Of a stretch of DNA of 64,000 nt, positions 1 to 12,341 are shown one piece after another. Each line of letters starts with the position of its first letter. The stretch's first letter is position 1. A model generated the notes under the pieces. It had not been told where the DNA came from. It saw only the letters and a program-made list of their open reading frames with translations, and did not search any database. The DNA comes from Trichobilharzia szidati (taxonomy: Eukaryota > Platyhelminthes > Trematoda > Strigeidida > Schistosomatidae), in the NCBI GenBank assembly GCA_944472155.2, contig OX235271.1, forward strand, positions 120,037,329 through 120,101,328. Reading direction: 5' to 3'. The position numbers and the translations under genes are program-made.

Positions 1-165
1 ATTTGTTGGGCGATTGGTTCTTGTTTCGTTTGTTCCCATAGTTTCTTGTTGGTGATTCTTTCTGGCCATCTGATCTTCAGTATAGAGCGAAGGCAGGCTG
101 TTGGAAATATTCTTTGTGACCCGCCGTCAAGTTTCTGATCCGTAAAGAAGAACTGACTCAATTTT
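1..165 (-). mobile_element. 5'-cut LINE reverse-transcriptase fragment
   Basis: On the minus strand one frame reads through residues such as CLRSILKIRWPERITNKKLW followed by EQTKQEP. This is the segment after the palm domain in schistosome RTE-like LINE reverse transcriptases (typical family pattern CLRNIL.I.WPD.ISN..LWERT). Upstream codons are in another frame, so the copy is decayed. It is cut by the window edge. The same segment recurs at 3966-4200, which supports a dispersed repeat. Confidence 0.7.
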
Positions 166-900
166 CAAATAAATAATCAGTAAATTGTGCACAAGCCTAA
201 AATATACACTCCATGACATAATGATAATCACTTTTACGCATATTGCATTAAACTGAATTTTTTATGCTTCTCTAAAAGTTTCTCACTGTTGGTTTTCCGT
301 CGTAAATAACTTCTGATAGTTTAGTTCCTTCAAGGTATACAATGTATATCATATTTCCAATAATTCTTTAAAATAAAAACTGTATATATAATAATTCCTT
401 AAAAGTTATTCACTAAAAATTTATGGAATTATCAAAGTGGCTAGTTAGAAAGATCTTAAAAGTCTGTTGTGACGACATATACTACTGTTGGATATGATTA
501 ACGGGAAACTATTCATGCCAAGTAGTATTATTTATTAGCCAGGCCGTTCACTTTCTTGATTACCGTTTATGATATCAAGGATATGACATGTTATGATCTG
601 AATCATGTTGGTTTCTATAGAAAACTGGTGAACTGTCAACCGAACTGAGCAATGTTTGAATTAGGAATTTGATTCTAAAAGTCTGTGAAAAGATCCTCTG
701 AATCTTTTAAATCACCGTAATAAGCTTTAAATATTTCGAGTTAATCAGAAACAGCTTATGAACTACAGTCTCGTATTCCGAGTCACTTATTGTACGTGCT
801 TTAGTGGAGATTTAATCCTTTTTCATACACTGGAAAAGCTGGTGTTTCCACAAATCACAAATTCAGAACACAGGTAAAGTCTGTAAGTCCGAACTTTATG
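166..900. other. AT-rich non-coding stretch
   Basis: No open frame of note, no tRNA-like boxes and no recognisable repeat in this stretch. Confidence 0.5.
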
Positions 901-1310
901 TAATTATTATTTATCCACAGGGCTTCAACAGCACACCTCCATTTCCCCTTGTTCTCTGCAACTAATTTCTACTGGTCCCGCGACTGCCTACAAGCTTTCA
1001 TTCCCTTTTCGCTTGATCTTATCCTTGTCATCCTCGGACGCCCAACTTGTTGTTTCCTATTCGACTTCCATTTGAGGACCTAGTATGTGATGTCATCTGA
1101 ATGTCTCACCACAGTATTTCGAACTCATCATTTCTTTCTGCATTATGTTAGGCTGTCTGCTGGTTCTCTGTCAGAGTTCCTTGTCGTTTATCTCTTCAGA
1201 CTGGCCATTTGATCTTCAGTATCCAACGAAGGTAGGTGTTGATAAAAGTTTGTATCCTGGTGGAAACGAATTCCTGACCCGCCAAGTCTATCAGTGGAAC
1301 ACTGCCAATT
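901..1310 (-). mobile_element. LINE 3'-end fragment (C-terminal reverse transcriptase)
   Basis: Minus-strand translation gives WKSNRKQQVGRPRMTRIRSS and then KGKWRCAVEAL near 1060-920. This is the basic C-terminal end of schistosome LINE reverse transcriptases (GRP...T then W....VEAL). The 1130-1300 part again matches the CLR..LKI.WP segment seen at 1-165. Stops and frame shifts show it is dead. The 925-1100 part is closely repeated at 7740-7925. The plus-strand open frame at 1145-1396 is an antisense shadow. Confidence 0.7.
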
Positions 1311-3965
1311 GCTCTTTCAGAGTCAAATTGTGCATTCATGGCTATCTGATGATTTACTCGGGTCTTAAACACACTCAGAAGAGATGCTTTTCATAGAGTA
1401 TCCTCTGTCAAGAAACACTTCAAAACTTGTCACAGCTGAACTCAAAGGACAATTACCATATTATTACCAAACTAGTCGCACACTTCAATCTTCAATGATG
1501 CTCACTCTTGACGGAATTAACTGTAGAAAACATTGACTATCGTCAGTAATTTTCATGATCCCATGCTAAATGCATAAATTTGTGTTCTTCTTTCGAAGTT
1601 TACAAAAAGAATGAAAGATACTAGCTCCTGTAGAGCCATAAAAGACAGCAGTATAACCAACCGATCATCTTTATTGTACAGTTTGTTTCTGGATTAATTC
1701 CACTTCTGAAGTTTCTTATATATTAAACCACATTCTCAGTGGAATATAAAGTTCTGAACTGAACTAAGGATGGACTGAAATTAGATAAAAAGTATCTATA
1801 GCTCAATCAACCTGAACTTGTGACTGTCACCTTTGTTGTGAAAGGGTCTCACATTAAAAGAACGTATATAGTGTCAGCATGTATCAAAATGTTCAGGAAA
1901 CGCTTCGTGGTATAACTTCAGATTACACTCTTCATTTAAAAATTTCAAATCATTGATATTGCTAAATTTAATCATTTCTGTGTTTACTCAAGGCTTATAA
2001 GAGTAAACAAATACCTGCGTTCATTCATTTCAAAATAAGTCACGTGCTTAAACAGAAATGTCAACATAAATATACATTAATGAATGAATGAATGGGAAAA
2101 TAGTTAAACTGATGAAAAGCTTTTATTAAGGACTATTCATTCTTACTACTTTTATTGTTATTTACACTAGAATCATTAATCTGCTGTTCTTTTAATTTCT
2201 GTTATGTCAACTTAGATATCGCATACATTCCAATGAAATGAAGATTTTGAAGGTTGTTAAGTGTTTACTGCGTTCTTTTCGCATACATAACTATACCTTT
2301 AAAATGACCTTACTGAAAATGAATGAAATAATAAGTGTGAGAAGTAAATATTTAAGTTGAGTAGAAATGAAGCATTTTAGAGAATATGTGGAATGTAAGG
2401 CACTTCATAAGCGTTCCATTTTGAAACCCCTGATGGCATAAAGTTTCACAATAAACGTTCCACTAAGATGTTATGGAACTGTCTGATTAATTAAGACTTC
2501 TTGACTGCGCTATGCAAAACAGAATTAAGCGAAGACTGTTTTCGCAACAAACGGTCTGAAAGTGAATATCTAAGGTGTCACAAAGTGTCCACCACTGTCC
2601 ACTGATTTAAAGTCTAACAGTGGATTGAAACAGTTATATTATTTCAGTTGAACTATAATAGTTGCTTGAATAATTTCGGTATTCCACACAAGTAAAAAAA
2701 AATTGAGATAAGTTTATTCATCGTCTTCACTATGTAGTCGGGCTTGAATGAAAAGAGAAGTACTGTTCAAATTGCTGATAAGTGAGCTAAAATTCAAAGA
2801 GCTACTTCTAGACATATTGGTAGTATACACACATGGCCCTTGTAAGAAACAGAACACCTCTTCTTATATTCTAAATTAAACACTTCAGACTTTGAAGAAA
2901 TTAATCAAATTTAATTAGAGTTTCAGATACTAAGGTTTGAAAAAGTTATTTCAAGACTGAAAGTGTTATCTTGCAGTCTAAATATAGTTTACTTTTCTTC
3001 TCTATACTTATAGATGTTCAGGTAATGGGCACTGATTGAAGGCGAAATAGAGGGCTTCGAAACAGCGGTCTGAGAGTCACTAATCCTTTAGATATCAGTC
3101 ATTACATCAGTGAAATAGATAGATAAATAATTATCTCAGGTGAAACAAAAACTTCAAGAATATAAAAGTCCCAAAAATAAACATAAAGTAATAAAAATAA
3201 TTCGATAACATCACTTGAACTACCAGGTTTATTTTTATTGCTCTACGGACTTATCTGGTCGGCTTAAGCTGAAAGACATAAAGAAGAGTCAGATCAGCCA
3301 TTGAATATGTTTCGATTGACTACAACTTAAACCTCGTCACCATCATTGTTGCCTGTATGCAAAATATGTTCAACAATAAGAGAAAATTTGTATCATGTCT
3401 GCCAAACAGTTATAAAGAATTTGCACTGAATTTATGATTCATTTTTTTATTCATTTTATGATGGCTAATAATACAAGTAAAAAAATTTTCAGTCACTTTG
3501 ACCTTATTAGCTTCGTTCATATCAGTGTTTGTGGCCATCTTAGATTAGTTTAAGGAATCTTCACGGTTGTGTGGTTTCCTATTCTTAGTAAAGTTTTATT
3601 TATTTCGGTTGTCTACACAAGTAGATTAGATGGACGGTATCATTTGCCCTGGAGGTTTAAACTTCATTATGAAAATTCCTTGAAGGGATGTGACACATTC
3701 AGGTAAAATATGTACAGTGCTGAAGGAGTCCTATAAACAAAAAACATTCCGGTCACTTAAAAAAATACTCGACACAAAAGGGATGATGCCTCACTACTTT
3801 CAGTAACAGACTACTTCTGTTATTTGACAAGATTCCTTTGATTTTAGGTAGAGAATCTGTCACTGTTTTGAAAATAGTTTACATGCTCATTTACAATGAT
3901 TTTTGATCTAAACTAAATTCATGCCAATTCATACTTTTTATTTTCATATAAATACAAACGCATTA
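1311..3965. other. Non-coding stretch, no gene recognised
   Basis: AT-rich sequence with many stops in all frames and only short homopolymer runs. I see no gene, tRNA-like box or repeat that I can name. Confidence 0.5.
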
Positions 3966-4800
3966 TTATATTATTATGGTTCCCTTGGGTTCCGATCGGC
4001 TGTTTGTTTGTTCCCACAGTTTCTTGTTACTTATTCTTTCTGGCTCTTTTATCTTCAGTATGGTGCCAGCGAAGGTAGCTGTGGATGAAAGTCTGCAGTG
4101 GCCTGTTGAAAATCCTTTTCGTGACACACTGGCCAAGTTTCTGACGCGTATAGAAGTACTGACTGACTTGACATTTGGGTTGAAAATCCGAACCTTCTTC
4201 CTTATGCTGAGTGTAGAAGATTTCCAAACTGGTTTCAGGTTGATGAAGGCATATCTTGACTTTCCGATTCTGGCCTGCTTTGACATCTTCATCCGTTCTG
4301 CCTGTGGTTGAAACGATGCTTCCTAGATAAGTGAAGGAAGTAACCTCTGTCAAATCTCTCGCGTTGATGGGGACTGATGCTGGTTGTTGTTGCTGTTGGT
4401 TGGTTGGTTGGTCGTCTTCATCACCTCCGTCTTCTCTATGTTCACCTTAACTCCTGTCTTTGCTGCCTGACACTTCTAACGGTTTGTTGGTTTTCGCCTG
4501 TAAGTCTTCGAATTTGAATGAAATTAGACGTAAATCATCTGCGAAATCCAGATCTTCCAGAATCTTCTTATCGATGGTCCAGCGAATTCCCGTCTCCTCG
4601 CTCCCAACTCACAGTCTGACGCATAATCCAGTCCACCACAATTAGGAAAATCATCTGTGATAATGGGCATGCAGCCTTCTCATGCTCCTGTGTTCACTTC
4701 GAACTCCTCGCTGAGTTTCCCGTCGTGGATCACGTGATAAGTGGCATTGTCGTAAAGCTGTTGAATGAGGTTGATAAAAACTTGAGGTACGCCGTAGTAT
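3966..4800 (-). mobile_element. Decayed LINE reverse transcriptase, palm to thumb region
   Basis: Read on the minus strand from 4800 downward this follows the order of a schistosome RTE-like reverse transcriptase. It starts with a remnant of the G.RQGC..SP...DWIM region (4700-4600). Next comes a catalytic-box remnant FADD (codons at 4545-4534) inside DFADDLRLISFKFEDLQAK, then VNIEKTEVMKT. After that come a FTYLGSIVSTTGRTDEDVKA segment (about 4335-4275) and ARIGKSRYAFINLKPVWKSS in another frame. Several frame shifts and stops make it non-functional. The plus-strand open frames here are antisense shadows. Confidence 0.85.
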
Positions 4801-5569
4801 TGAAGTAATTTCCAATGCGCTCACAAAACGTTAAGTGGTTAAACCAAGGATCATTCAGTAAGTGTTATTACAGTTGCCAGAAGATGGAATGAAATAAGAA
4901 TTGTGTTAAACTGAAAACTGTCAAGTTGTGAAAAACATGGACCATGGAATTCCGATACCATAACTCATTGGTTGTCTAAAAGTCTGGCAGTCTTAGGTTC
5001 GACACTTATAGAACAAAGCGGCTGTATGTAGCTCTTACTGACTTCGCGTTTCGAATAAATCCACTTTGAAAGCAAACTCCTCCGAAAAAATATGCAAAAT
5101 TACACTATTCATTCTCATAGTTGTTTGTGAAATGTTTCATTTCACGCAGTAGTTTTTCCCCATACTGACTGAGATGCTACAATTCATTTTTCCTTGATCT
5201 GTTTGAAAATGGTGTTAAAATCACAGAGCGAAAATCCAAATAAACCGGTGACAATGTTATCATAAAGCAGTTTAGATGCAAAAAAAGCAGTTGAAAAAAA
5301 ATCATTTTATAAATGACTGTAGGCCACGTCTACAGTATTGACGTCCTTTCATTAGCGTAATAGAGAATATTGTGCATACACCAGTTATTATCTGTGGCTT
5401 TGACTGAGTCAGAATTTAACCAAACAGAATCAAACCAATTGCAGTCTACTAAGATGCAAACTCTCTACTTATTTCTAGAGGAAGTAGATTTGCACAAGAA
5501 GTTTTAATGTATTAGGCATATATGTTCAGTTACTTGTGTGACTTAAATTTGATTTTATCTGTTAGACTT
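4801..5569. other. Non-coding stretch with a weak tRNA-like remnant
   Basis: Around 4960-5060 a TCTTAGGTTCGACACTTAT segment resembles a Pol III B box within a decayed SINE; the copy is too degraded to classify. The rest shows nothing recognisable. Confidence 0.35.
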
Positions 5570-5700
5570 CGTCACGAGCCTACATCAGTTAGAGATCACT
5601 GTTAATGAAGAGTCTTAAAATAGGATGAAACAGCTGCCCAGTGCTCCTTGGTTCTCAGTGATCTCTCTAACTGAAGTTGTTTCGTGGTGAAACCTAACAA
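5570..5700 (+). mobile_element. Internally deleted hammerhead/TIR element
   Basis: Left part GAGCCTACATCAGTTAGAGA and right part TCTCTCTAACTGAAGTTG are the inverted ends seen in the longer elements (for example at 46203-46632). Between them lies the hammerhead-like block TAATGAAGAGTCTTAAAATA / GGATGAAACAGCTGCCCAG. The tRNA-like interior is missing, so this is a deletion derivative. Confidence 0.6.
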
Positions 5701-7035
5701 ATGAAATGAATTCTCGCAAATCCCACAATCTAAACACTAAATGTGATTCAAACTTTGAAAGAATAAGGTTTATTTTCACATAATTGCAGTCAAAGTTTAT
5801 TACTGCATGGGTTTTATTGGAAAGGAGCAAACAAATAAACAATTCGATAGGTTTCAATCACCTCATAATACCCTTTTTATTATCTATAGATTTAAACTTA
5901 ATATGTTTAACAGTAAACAAACGGTCATCTGAACTAAATAACCTGGTAACAAGATCTTTTTTATTTTAAAATGAAAATAGGCCTCTGCCTCTTTCAGTGT
6001 ATCTCTTATTCATAATTTTGTTTATTATAATTTCAGAATTATACACTAAGATGATTTATTAGTCTGGTCAGAGAAACTACTTTTCACGGTTCGGTGAAAA
6101 CAAAAGTTGTGTATTTCTGTATGTGTGTGCATGTGTGTGTGTAGGACGTTGTGTACATTTATTACAACATATTTAGCACGAGGCAAAATACACTAGGGTG
6201 AATAAGATGCCTGTAAAAAAATTCATCATTCGTCTGAATTTTATGTCTTCCGCTCAACAAATAAAAGATAGAGACTAGAAATCAAAATGAATCACAAAAC
6301 ATACTGTTAACCTTTGACATTTAGAAAAGAAAAAGCTAGAATCAATCTCTTCCTAGATTTACAACGATAACATTGAGTAGAACTCAAATGAATGGATAAA
6401 CGAGTTTGACCTGGAGGACAGTGAACTTTTGTACATTTGTGTGTGGGTGTGTATGTGCATCTGTATGTGTGCAATCCATAACATATTTGATTTGATTTGT
6501 TACGGTAATATTATTCAACTTTAAATTAATGTACAGCATGATGTTCCACTTTTTTCAGTTATGGTTTGAAAATTACTCATCTAACAGTGTAAATAAAGCC
6601 CAAGGCGACATCTGTTACAGTGTTTCCCTCTCTTGACGAAAATTCCTATGAAAGATAAAATGATTAAATCAGTTGTTTGTTAAAAGAAAAAGCTAATACT
6701 TTCAGATGATAACTTGTCAACTACTGACGTGTAAAAGCTTTCTTCCCTACATTCAATTCATTAGCCGTCTTAGCATCATTTAAAAAAATATCAAATTCAA
6801 CCTAGGGTTTTTAATGTAGAATTATGAGTATTTGTTTAAGTGAATTACGCTGGGAAAGTAATTCGGAGGTTGCTGGTTGGAATCCTACCAGGACTCAGAT
6901 TTTCATTTTACCATCAATCATCACCCAATCGCCAACTCAAGACTATCTTAGATGGTCTCATCATCAGTAATCATATAAAGTCATATTAATATATGTGTAA
7001 AACTTGGGCACTGTGATAGTAAGTAATTCCAGATT
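5701..7035. other. Non-coding stretch with TG-rich microsatellites and a tRNA-like trace
   Basis: Imperfect TG runs lie at about 6119-6145 and 6438-6475. At 6840-6975 a GCTGGTTGGAATCCTACCAG segment resembles a B box of a decayed SINE. No gene seen. Confidence 0.4.
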
Positions 7036-7274
7036 AGTTTGTTTATTAGATGTATCACACAGTGAAACAGTATTGTTATTTACTGGATGACGTTTCGAAC
7101 AAAATTTATTGTTCATAATCATATCAATTGTAATCACACGACTTTGAAACTTGAGTTTTATAGTTTTCTTTGTCTTCTCCTATTTGGATATGATTATGAA
7201 CAATAAATTTTGTTCGAAACGTCATCCAGTAAATAAATACTGTTTCACTGTGTGATACATCTAATAAACAAACT
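7036..7274. repeat. Foldback element, about 90-bp inverted arms
   Basis: The left arm (7036-7125) begins AGTTTGTTTATTAGATGTAT and the right arm (7187-7274) ends with its reverse complement. The inner arm sequence includes GACGTTTCGAACAAAATTTA. The arms are nearly identical, with a spacer of about 61 bp. A left-arm-like sequence recurs at 49508-49588 and a right-arm-like piece at 13481-13520, so this is a dispersed foldback family. No transposase is visible, and terminal target duplications were not determined. Confidence 0.85.
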
Positions 7275-7373
7275 GATATGGAATCATATAAAGTAATCTT
7301 ACCATCTATCCTTAACTAGGAAACAACTTTCCAACTGTTCTGTCAATCGAAATATTTCGTCTATATGAAATCC

Positions 7374-7405
<32 letters not shown>
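7374..7405. repeat. (ATT)n microsatellite
   Basis: About ten uninterrupted ATT units directly before the foldback SINE that starts at 7412. Confidence 0.95.
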
Positions 7406-7411
7406 GTCTGA

Positions 7412-7692
7412 GGATTTCATCATGAGCTGAAATCGGTTAGAGAACTGTAGTAAAACCAAGGAGTACTGGACAAGCGTTCCGTCCTAGTTTGGGACTCTTC
7501 ATAGTACTCACCCACCGGAGTTCGAGTTCAATGGCTTAATGGTCTGCGAGCTTGCCTTGCAACTAAGAGGTCCTTGGTTCGAGCCCCGGTGGGTGCTTAT
7601 TGTGAAGAGTCCCAAACTAGGACGGAATGCTTGTCCAGTACTCCTTGGTTTTACTACAGTTCTCTAACCGATTTCAGCTCATGATGAAATCC
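7412..7692. mobile_element. Head-to-head hammerhead/tRNA-like foldback element
   Basis: The left arm (7412-7502) and right arm (7602-7692) are near-perfect reverse complements, and the pairing extends through CCCACCGG (7511-7518) and CCGGTGGG (7585-7592). The loop holds a tRNA-like Pol III promoter: A-box-like TGGCTTAATGG (7532-7542) and B-box-like GGTTCGAGCCC (7576-7586). Each arm carries the hammerhead-like block GTGAAGAGTCCCAAACTAGG / ACGGAATGCTTGTCCAGTAC. No protein is encoded. Confidence 0.85.
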
Positions 7693-7726
7693 TTCATACA
7701 ATCAAACATAATCTCTACAAACTAAT

Positions 7727-7935
7727 ACTTGAAATATTATTATTGTTCCTTTGGATTCCTTCAACAGCACATTTCCATTTCATGCTGTTGTCAGGGATCA
7801 TCTTTAGCCGGCTCCACAACTGTCTATAAACTTACATTTCCTTCTCACACGATCTTCTACATGTTACCCTCAGATCCATGTCCAACTTGTCGTTTCCTAT
7901 TTGCGCTCAGCTCGAGTGCCTGACACATGATATTA
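7727..7935 (-). mobile_element. LINE 3'-end fragment
   Basis: The plus-strand sequence, from CTTCAACAGCACATTTCCAT to CAACTTGTCGTTTCCTATTT, is a diverged duplicate of 925-1100. Its minus strand therefore carries the C-terminal tail of the same LINE reverse transcriptase. The plus-strand 64-residue open frame is antisense. Confidence 0.65.
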
Positions 7936-10044
7936 TTCAACTGTCACATTAAATCCTCTTTCACTAAGTAAATCATGGTACTGTTAGTCAGAATAGGATA
8001 ATAATCAAGGCTAAAATGGAAATGTGATTTGCTGCAGGATCTGAATTAGCGAAATTAAAATTACCAAAGGGTGAGGATCCTAGGAAAATTCCAATAAATA
8101 CTCCGACATTTTTTTCTGCCCTTCAAACATAGGTTTTCACTTGCACAGCTTTCTGTGTCTGTGAACAAAAACTCAGACTCAGGAGAAAAAAGCTCTATAT
8201 GACTGTGGCCTGCAAATGTTTACCAGAATATTGCAATAGATATTAGGTTCAATAATGGATTCATTATTTTCCTGTTTGAAACTCAGAAACAATAAACATT
8301 GGTACTTACTAAAAACAAAAGTGAAATCAATTTCGAAATGGCAATCATATATCTGTTTCAGTACAATAAACTCTAGGAAACTAAGGTTTCCAAAAAATTG
8401 TTTCCTCTTGTTTTAGCACTTCTTAGCGCTGTACCAACATAGATGACTTACCGAATTAAGTTCCAAGCTCTTAAAAGGTTACTTCAATAGTGACTTATTA
8501 GAACTCATTTCATTGGTAAGGAATTTCCAGCACCAATGAGCTCATAAATGATGCAATCTTCCCAGTAATGAGACGTGTATTACCACCATGATGGAGCGCT
8601 AATTCCTTCGAAAGAAACCTAAATGTTGCACGGTGACTCCTCAGTTTCTAGTCAGTACTAGAAACATGTCAACCACGATTTTCATTAGTCTATCTATGAT
8701 GTGCAAAATAAGTAATAGAGAAGATTTGTAGCTCAGGTGGATGATTTGCAATTAATAGTGTTCTCTGAGCTGGTTGGTTTAATTGTGAAGCTTTCGTCGT
8801 CCTACTGGACAACATCTTCAGCGCCATATTTAGCACAAAGTGAAATGATTTAAATTTCTTCATGAGTGATATAATTGAGTCTCCTGATAACTATCTTTAC
8901 ATATGTATTGACCATTTTCTATTGAATTCACGATGAGGATGTAGACACTTTGTTAACGTGGCATTTCTCTGATCGTCCTATGATCAAAGCAAAGTATGTT
9001 ATCTGTAGGTTGCAAATATCACCTAGCAGAATCTGTTTTATAAACCGGAGTGTTGAGAATATACTGGAAACCTCCATACTCCAACTCTATTTTTGTAATG
9101 ATCGAAGTGGTGCATTTTTCAAAACTCTAGTTCAACTTTCAAATGATATAATCTTTCAGTAAAAATATCTAGCCTAAAGAAAGTGAACCACTAGTAGAAT
9201 TTTCTAACAACCAGATAATTATGAGACAGTTACTGATCCTATTTATATCTACCTTATTTGGTAAATGATGTATGTAGCTGCGTCTTAGTTTCACTTATAA
9301 TTCTAGTTTACTTATTTAACAGTACTTTGATCACATTTTTCTTAATTCGTTTGGTTCTCAGACATTCTATCCCTTTTCTATCAGGTAGGTATTAGCTAAT
9401 AACAATAACTAGAATAAACAGTCATATTACATCAGTAACTTTTGAACTCTCAACTACTCTTATGGTAAAACTACTATATACTTATAATGTGTTTTACCTG
9501 GATGAATGCATACTTCATGTGCTTAGAGTTCTAAATGACACCATCTAGCTTTAATTGCGTAAAGAAACACTTTCTGATGGCCTATTTGAATCACTTGGTA
9601 TCTGAATTGCACTCAACACAATGCACCATATTTTCTCTAATTCTTATTGTTTTAACCATTCAGTTATGTTGTTTTTTATTCGTAAAATGTAGTCGCGCAC
9701 ATACTTGGATGGCTTTCACCCAATATACCATCGGTTACTATTTTACCTGAAGATCCTGGATGAAGAGGAAATAATATGCGACTAATTACGCTGGGGATTC
9801 TGTACATTTCGTAGACGCTTTGTCCAGAATGAGACTGTTATTATTATTGTTATTATCCCACTGCCCTATTACTATTTTACGCCCCATTCTTTTTGCTGAA
9901 AATCCAAAACCAGCTAATAAAAACCTGAAACTCCGATTTTATTTATTATTATTTATTTTGTTAAAGTTGAAGTGAATTCGACAGAATATTTGAATTAAGG
10001 ACAGTAAACTAAAAGTCACATTTAAACATTAAATTCGTCTATTC
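7936..10044. other. Non-coding stretch, no gene recognised
   Basis: AT-rich sequence with scattered short open frames that show no family resemblance. A GTGAAGCTTTCGTCGTCCTA tract near 8790-8830 has the look of a dispersed repeat, but I found no second copy in the window. Confidence 0.4.
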
Positions 10045-10243
10045 ATTTCTTGAGTTCCTAATGGAATATATGCCTTCAAGGTTTGAAGTCTCAGTAGCGA
10101 TGGATTTTTTTCAATGGGGTAGGGTGGATAGTCTCTTATTACTTGCTTATAAGCTAGGTGTAGTTTAGGACTGCGTCTGTTGGGAATCGAACCCAGACCA
10201 TGTGCGTGGTTGGCCAGCATCCTACCATAGAACCTCTCATGCA
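10045..10243 (-). mobile_element. tRNA-headed SINE
   Basis: On the minus strand it starts with a tRNA-like head whose B box reads GGGTTCGATTCCC (about 10195-10183). It is followed by an unrelated body ending near AGGAACTCAAGAAATG. The order of head then body, and shared phrases such as CACGCACATGGT with the copies at 30965 and 34940, support a SINE rather than a tRNA gene. The antisense-looking 74-residue frame here is not a protein. Confidence 0.65.
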
Positions 10244-10752
10244 CATCAAACAATTATAATGAAATTAATCATATGATTATCACTAATGTCGGAATTGTTG
10301 TGCAATAGACAAATAAGGTAGACGATAATGACGTCATTTGTATACACCATAATGTATGTGTTATACTACTCGTCTTACTTTCGGCCTTACTCTTCACATT
10401 CTATTGCCATTTATTTCAAGGAAGCTGTTGTTAAACTGTCAGATTACTTTCCCCCTCTTCTTCTTGCTCATTTCTCTTCTTAATTTTCTTACTGACCTCT
10501 AAGCTCTTTCTATTTACGAGCAAGTCAGCAGTAATGTGAATACAATTTTATTAACTATTAAAATTATCATTCTTCTAATCTCTCAAGTTTAAGCAACACT
10601 GGTAAATATAACATAACTGTGATACTTTAAGTGATCAAAATTTTGAATAATCAGGTTTACAACGTTACGGTTGGAACCTACACCCAAAGTTGGAAGCTTC
10701 TCATATACTGAAATTTTCAAGTATTGGTTTGTATGGATTTTGTTTGATTGGT
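10244..10752. other. Non-coding stretch
   Basis: A pyrimidine-rich tract lies near 10451-10500. Nothing else recognisable. Confidence 0.4.
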
Positions 10753-11187
10753 CGGAGGATTTCATGATGAGCTCACAGCTCAGACAAAATCCCTACAAAC
10801 TAATACTTGAAGATTGATCTGATGCTAACTACCGAATGGCCCTATTCAGGCCGTTACCTGGGGTTCTAGTGGGAGACCGTGACCAGTAGGGTACAGCATG
10901 TCGGGTGTGAGAACAATACTCGCCGAAGACATTTCTATATGGTCGCGCTATATCGTGAATTGGCAGAAGTTAGAATTCATGGGCTGGCCATCGGATTGGG
11001 TCCCATTGGCTTAACGGTCTACGAGCTAGCTCTCCTTGTAACCAGAAGGTTCTGGGTTCGAACCCTGGCAGTAGGTGAGTACTAATGAAGAGTGCCAAAC
11101 GAGGATGAAACAGCTGTCCAATACTCCCTTCAGGTTTTCCAGTGGTTCTCTAACCGATGTCAGCTCATGATGAAATTCTCCAACCTA
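10753..11187 (+). mobile_element. Full-length hammerhead/tRNA-like element with inverted ends
   Basis: It begins GGATTTCATGATGAGCTCAC and ends CAGCTCATGATGAAATTCTC, forming terminal inverted repeats. The interior contains CCAGTAGGGTACAGCATGTC, then a tRNA-like region with A box TGGCTTAACGG and B box GGTTCGAACCC (about 11057-11067). Last comes the hammerhead-like block TAATGAAGAGTGCCAAACGA / GGATGAAACAGCTGTCCAAT. The same parts in the same order occur at 46203-46632. Peptides read across it (YRELAEV.IHGLAIGLG) recur only because the element recurs. Confidence 0.8.
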
Positions 11188-12341
11188 TAAAAGTGATGAT
11201 AGTGATTTGGAAAAAGCATATTTGTATTCGAATTATTGCCGGAGAATAAATTTTGACAGCCCACAGAATTTTATAACATAAAATTTATTTATGAAAACCA
11301 TTAAGTGAAATGATGATCTTTTAATTTCATCTTGTTAACAGAAAACAAGAATTCTATGACAGTATTATTTCATAGCAGTTAATCATGAGCCAGTAGAATT
11401 TAACCTACAACTATACAAACACTTCAAACTGTTGACTTCACCGATATGATTGATATTTTTAAACCAGAACAAGTTAGTATTCAGTTAACTAGCTACCTGG
11501 TTGACACTCACTCCTGAGTATTTCTTTCATCTGTTTATTCATTTACCTCCCATTCATCTTATCATAAATTTAATTAACTTCATTTTGGGTTATTAATTAG
11601 CTCATCAATTCATATGATGACTCAACTAATAAGGTCAAGTCAATTAACTAATTCATATGACCCCGTAATAATTAGAAAAACTGATTACGTCATCATGGAG
11701 ATAAGAATTAAAATGTGCATTATATGATCTTATTTACAAAGTAAGTGAAAAAAAATAAGTGAATAGTCATCACTACAATTGTTTATCGATCTAGTAATAA
11801 AACAGTCATCCGCTTAGAAGGGGTCAAAGCAAATGGTGAATACAAAACAGTTATGCTTTGACATAGTTTACGTCATGAAATAAGGTCAAAGGTAAAAATT
11901 TTAGTAAGACACGGTGATTCCAGGTTTTCTGGTATTTATCAGTTCAGTAAATAACAGTTGTCACCTAGGTCACATTAGATACTTCACATGGTGAGACATT
12001 AAATTAAGTTAACCTATTTATAGATTACTTACCAAGCTAATACCTTTAATATAAACTATGTTTACTTAAATAGTGTTTACCTAACTGAAACCAAGGTTAT
12101 GTGTAACCTATCAGATTTTAACGTGGTTTATCATTTTATTTTAGTATCACATTCAAATAGAATAAGTTATTACAGACATAGAAAGGAGTCGTGTTTAAAT
12201 GAGGATAATCTAAAACGAATAGATCAACAAAATGCGCAAATGTCTACAAGGAATACATCATTGAAACCCTTTACATCAGACTGATTACAGTAATTTCGTT
12301 TATATGATCACATCATTATTAAGTGTTGGTTAGCAAGGATT
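11188..12341. other. Non-coding stretch
   Basis: No gene, tRNA-like box or repeat family recognised; short AT-rich direct repeats such as TTAACTAATTCATATGA near 11600-11660. Confidence 0.4.

Noticed and set aside
3976..4311. 111-residue plus-strand open frame
   Set aside because: It is antisense to a clear LINE reverse-transcriptase remnant on the minus strand.
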